Below, one piece after another: positions 5,595 to 5,933 of a DNA stretch of 5,933 bases. The position numbers were made by a program, and so were the translations under genes. The DNA is from CAZAGD01 sp049699975 (GTDB lineage: Bacteria > Desulfobacterota > SM23-61): contig JBNAWB010000214.1 of NCBI GenBank assembly GCA_049699975.1, forward strand, positions 1 to 5,933, written 5' to 3'. Under the pieces are notes generated by a model. That model did not search any database. It was not told where the DNA came from and saw nothing but the letters and a program-made list of their open reading frames with translations. Position 1 is the stretch's first letter. Every line of letters starts with the position of its first letter.

Positions 5595-5933
5595 TTATTT
5601 CCTAATATTTTTTTCTCCGCAGTATTTCTCAGAATAAGAGCAAAGGTGCGCTAACGCTTGGGCCGCTAAGGGCAAAGAAGAGAAAGCAGGAATTTTTGCC
5701 TGGCAAAATTGCTGCCGCATTTTTGCTGCTTCGGCAGCTAAAGAAGGATCTTCTCCGCTGCCATCAATTACAACCGCTATAGGCTTACGGTAGCGATTTT
5801 TTTGCAAAAAATCAATAATTAGAGGAAGGGAATCTTTTTCTTCTGGAGTAGCATAAGTGGCGCGGGGAATAAGGCGGTCTAAAATTATTATATCCAGGTC
5901 TGGGGCAGAAAAGACTATCTCCAAGATTGTTTG
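5595..5933 (-). CDS. C-terminal fragment of an ADP-forming acyl-CoA synthetase alpha-type protein (partial)
   Basis: The minus-strand frame is open from the right edge of the window to TAA at 5595-5597, giving about 112 visible residues. A TTG at 5922-5924 could be read as a start, but the frame continues upstream without a stop (Q-T-I-L-E-I-V), so this is the end of a longer gene. The fragment resembles the third alpha domain of ADP-forming CoA ligases: a DLDIIILD strand, a helix ending in FLQKNRYRKP, the strand IAVVIDGSG, then a helix with AKIPAF and SSLPLAAQALAHL. It parallels residues of roughly 365-450 in the synthetase at the left of the window. It ends without an ATP-grasp domain, so it is either a stand-alone alpha subunit or a beta-alpha permuted form. 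The assignment rests on pattern similarity and is moderately sure. Confidence 0.65.
   Translation of the reverse strand, partial: QTILEIVFSAPDLDIIILDRLIPRATYATPEEKDSLPLIIDFLQKNRYRKPIAVVIDGSGEDPSLAAEAAKMRQQFCQAKIPAFSSLPLAAQALAHLCSYSEKYCGEKNIRK

Noticed and set aside
5922..5924. TTG as the start of a 109-residue protein at the right edge
   Set aside because: The frame stays open to the window edge without a stop, and the protein looks like a C-terminal domain, so the gene is cut by the window rather than starting here.

Overview
The window looks like part of a chromosome from an anaerobic, probably Gram-positive bacterium (Clostridia/Peptococcaceae-like is my tentative reading). The support is strong AGGAGG-type Shine-Dalgarno (SD) sequences, a TTG start, AT-leaning non-coding DNA, and fused ADP-forming acyl-CoA synthetases, which are typical of anaerobes, syntrophs and thermophiles. 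No gene here identifies the species.

Layout. From about 5031 down to 118, three genes lie head to tail on the minus strand with gaps of only 11-19 bases: a YheS/YdiF-like ABC-F ATPase (translation-factor type, not a transporter), a classical short-chain dehydrogenase/reductase (SDR), and a full-length fused alpha-beta ADP-forming acyl-CoA synthetase. The run ends in a stem-loop at 37-77 that pairs fully only in minus-strand RNA, so it is probably the operon terminator. A 28-codon ORF overlaps the synthetase stop by ATGA and is of doubtful reality. A 364-base non-coding region (5032-5395) separates this operon from a divergent plus-strand gene. It holds a candidate minus promoter, a possible 18-residue leader ORF whose SD sits in a hairpin loop, an 83-base imperfect palindrome of the dispersed GTCATTGCGAG type, and a candidate plus promoter. 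The plus gene (5396-5584) encodes a 61-residue mature 4-oxalocrotonate tautomerase-family protein. Converging on it with 10 bases between is the C-terminal end of a further minus-strand gene that runs off the right edge. That fragment resembles the third alpha domain of the same ADP-forming CoA ligase superfamily.

How the genes may work together. Two acyl-CoA synthetase-type proteins, an SDR and a small tautomerase suggest carboxylic-acid or acyl-CoA metabolism: thioester activation or ATP recovery, oxidoreduction of a hydroxy/keto compound, and keto-enol isomerisation. No substrate can be read from the sequence. The ABC-F gene is probably a housekeeping ribosome-associated factor that shares the transcript. 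I see no convincing new defence, mobile or RNA system. The most interesting parts are the intergenic leader/repeat region and the pairing of two CoA-ligase-family genes around a tautomerase.
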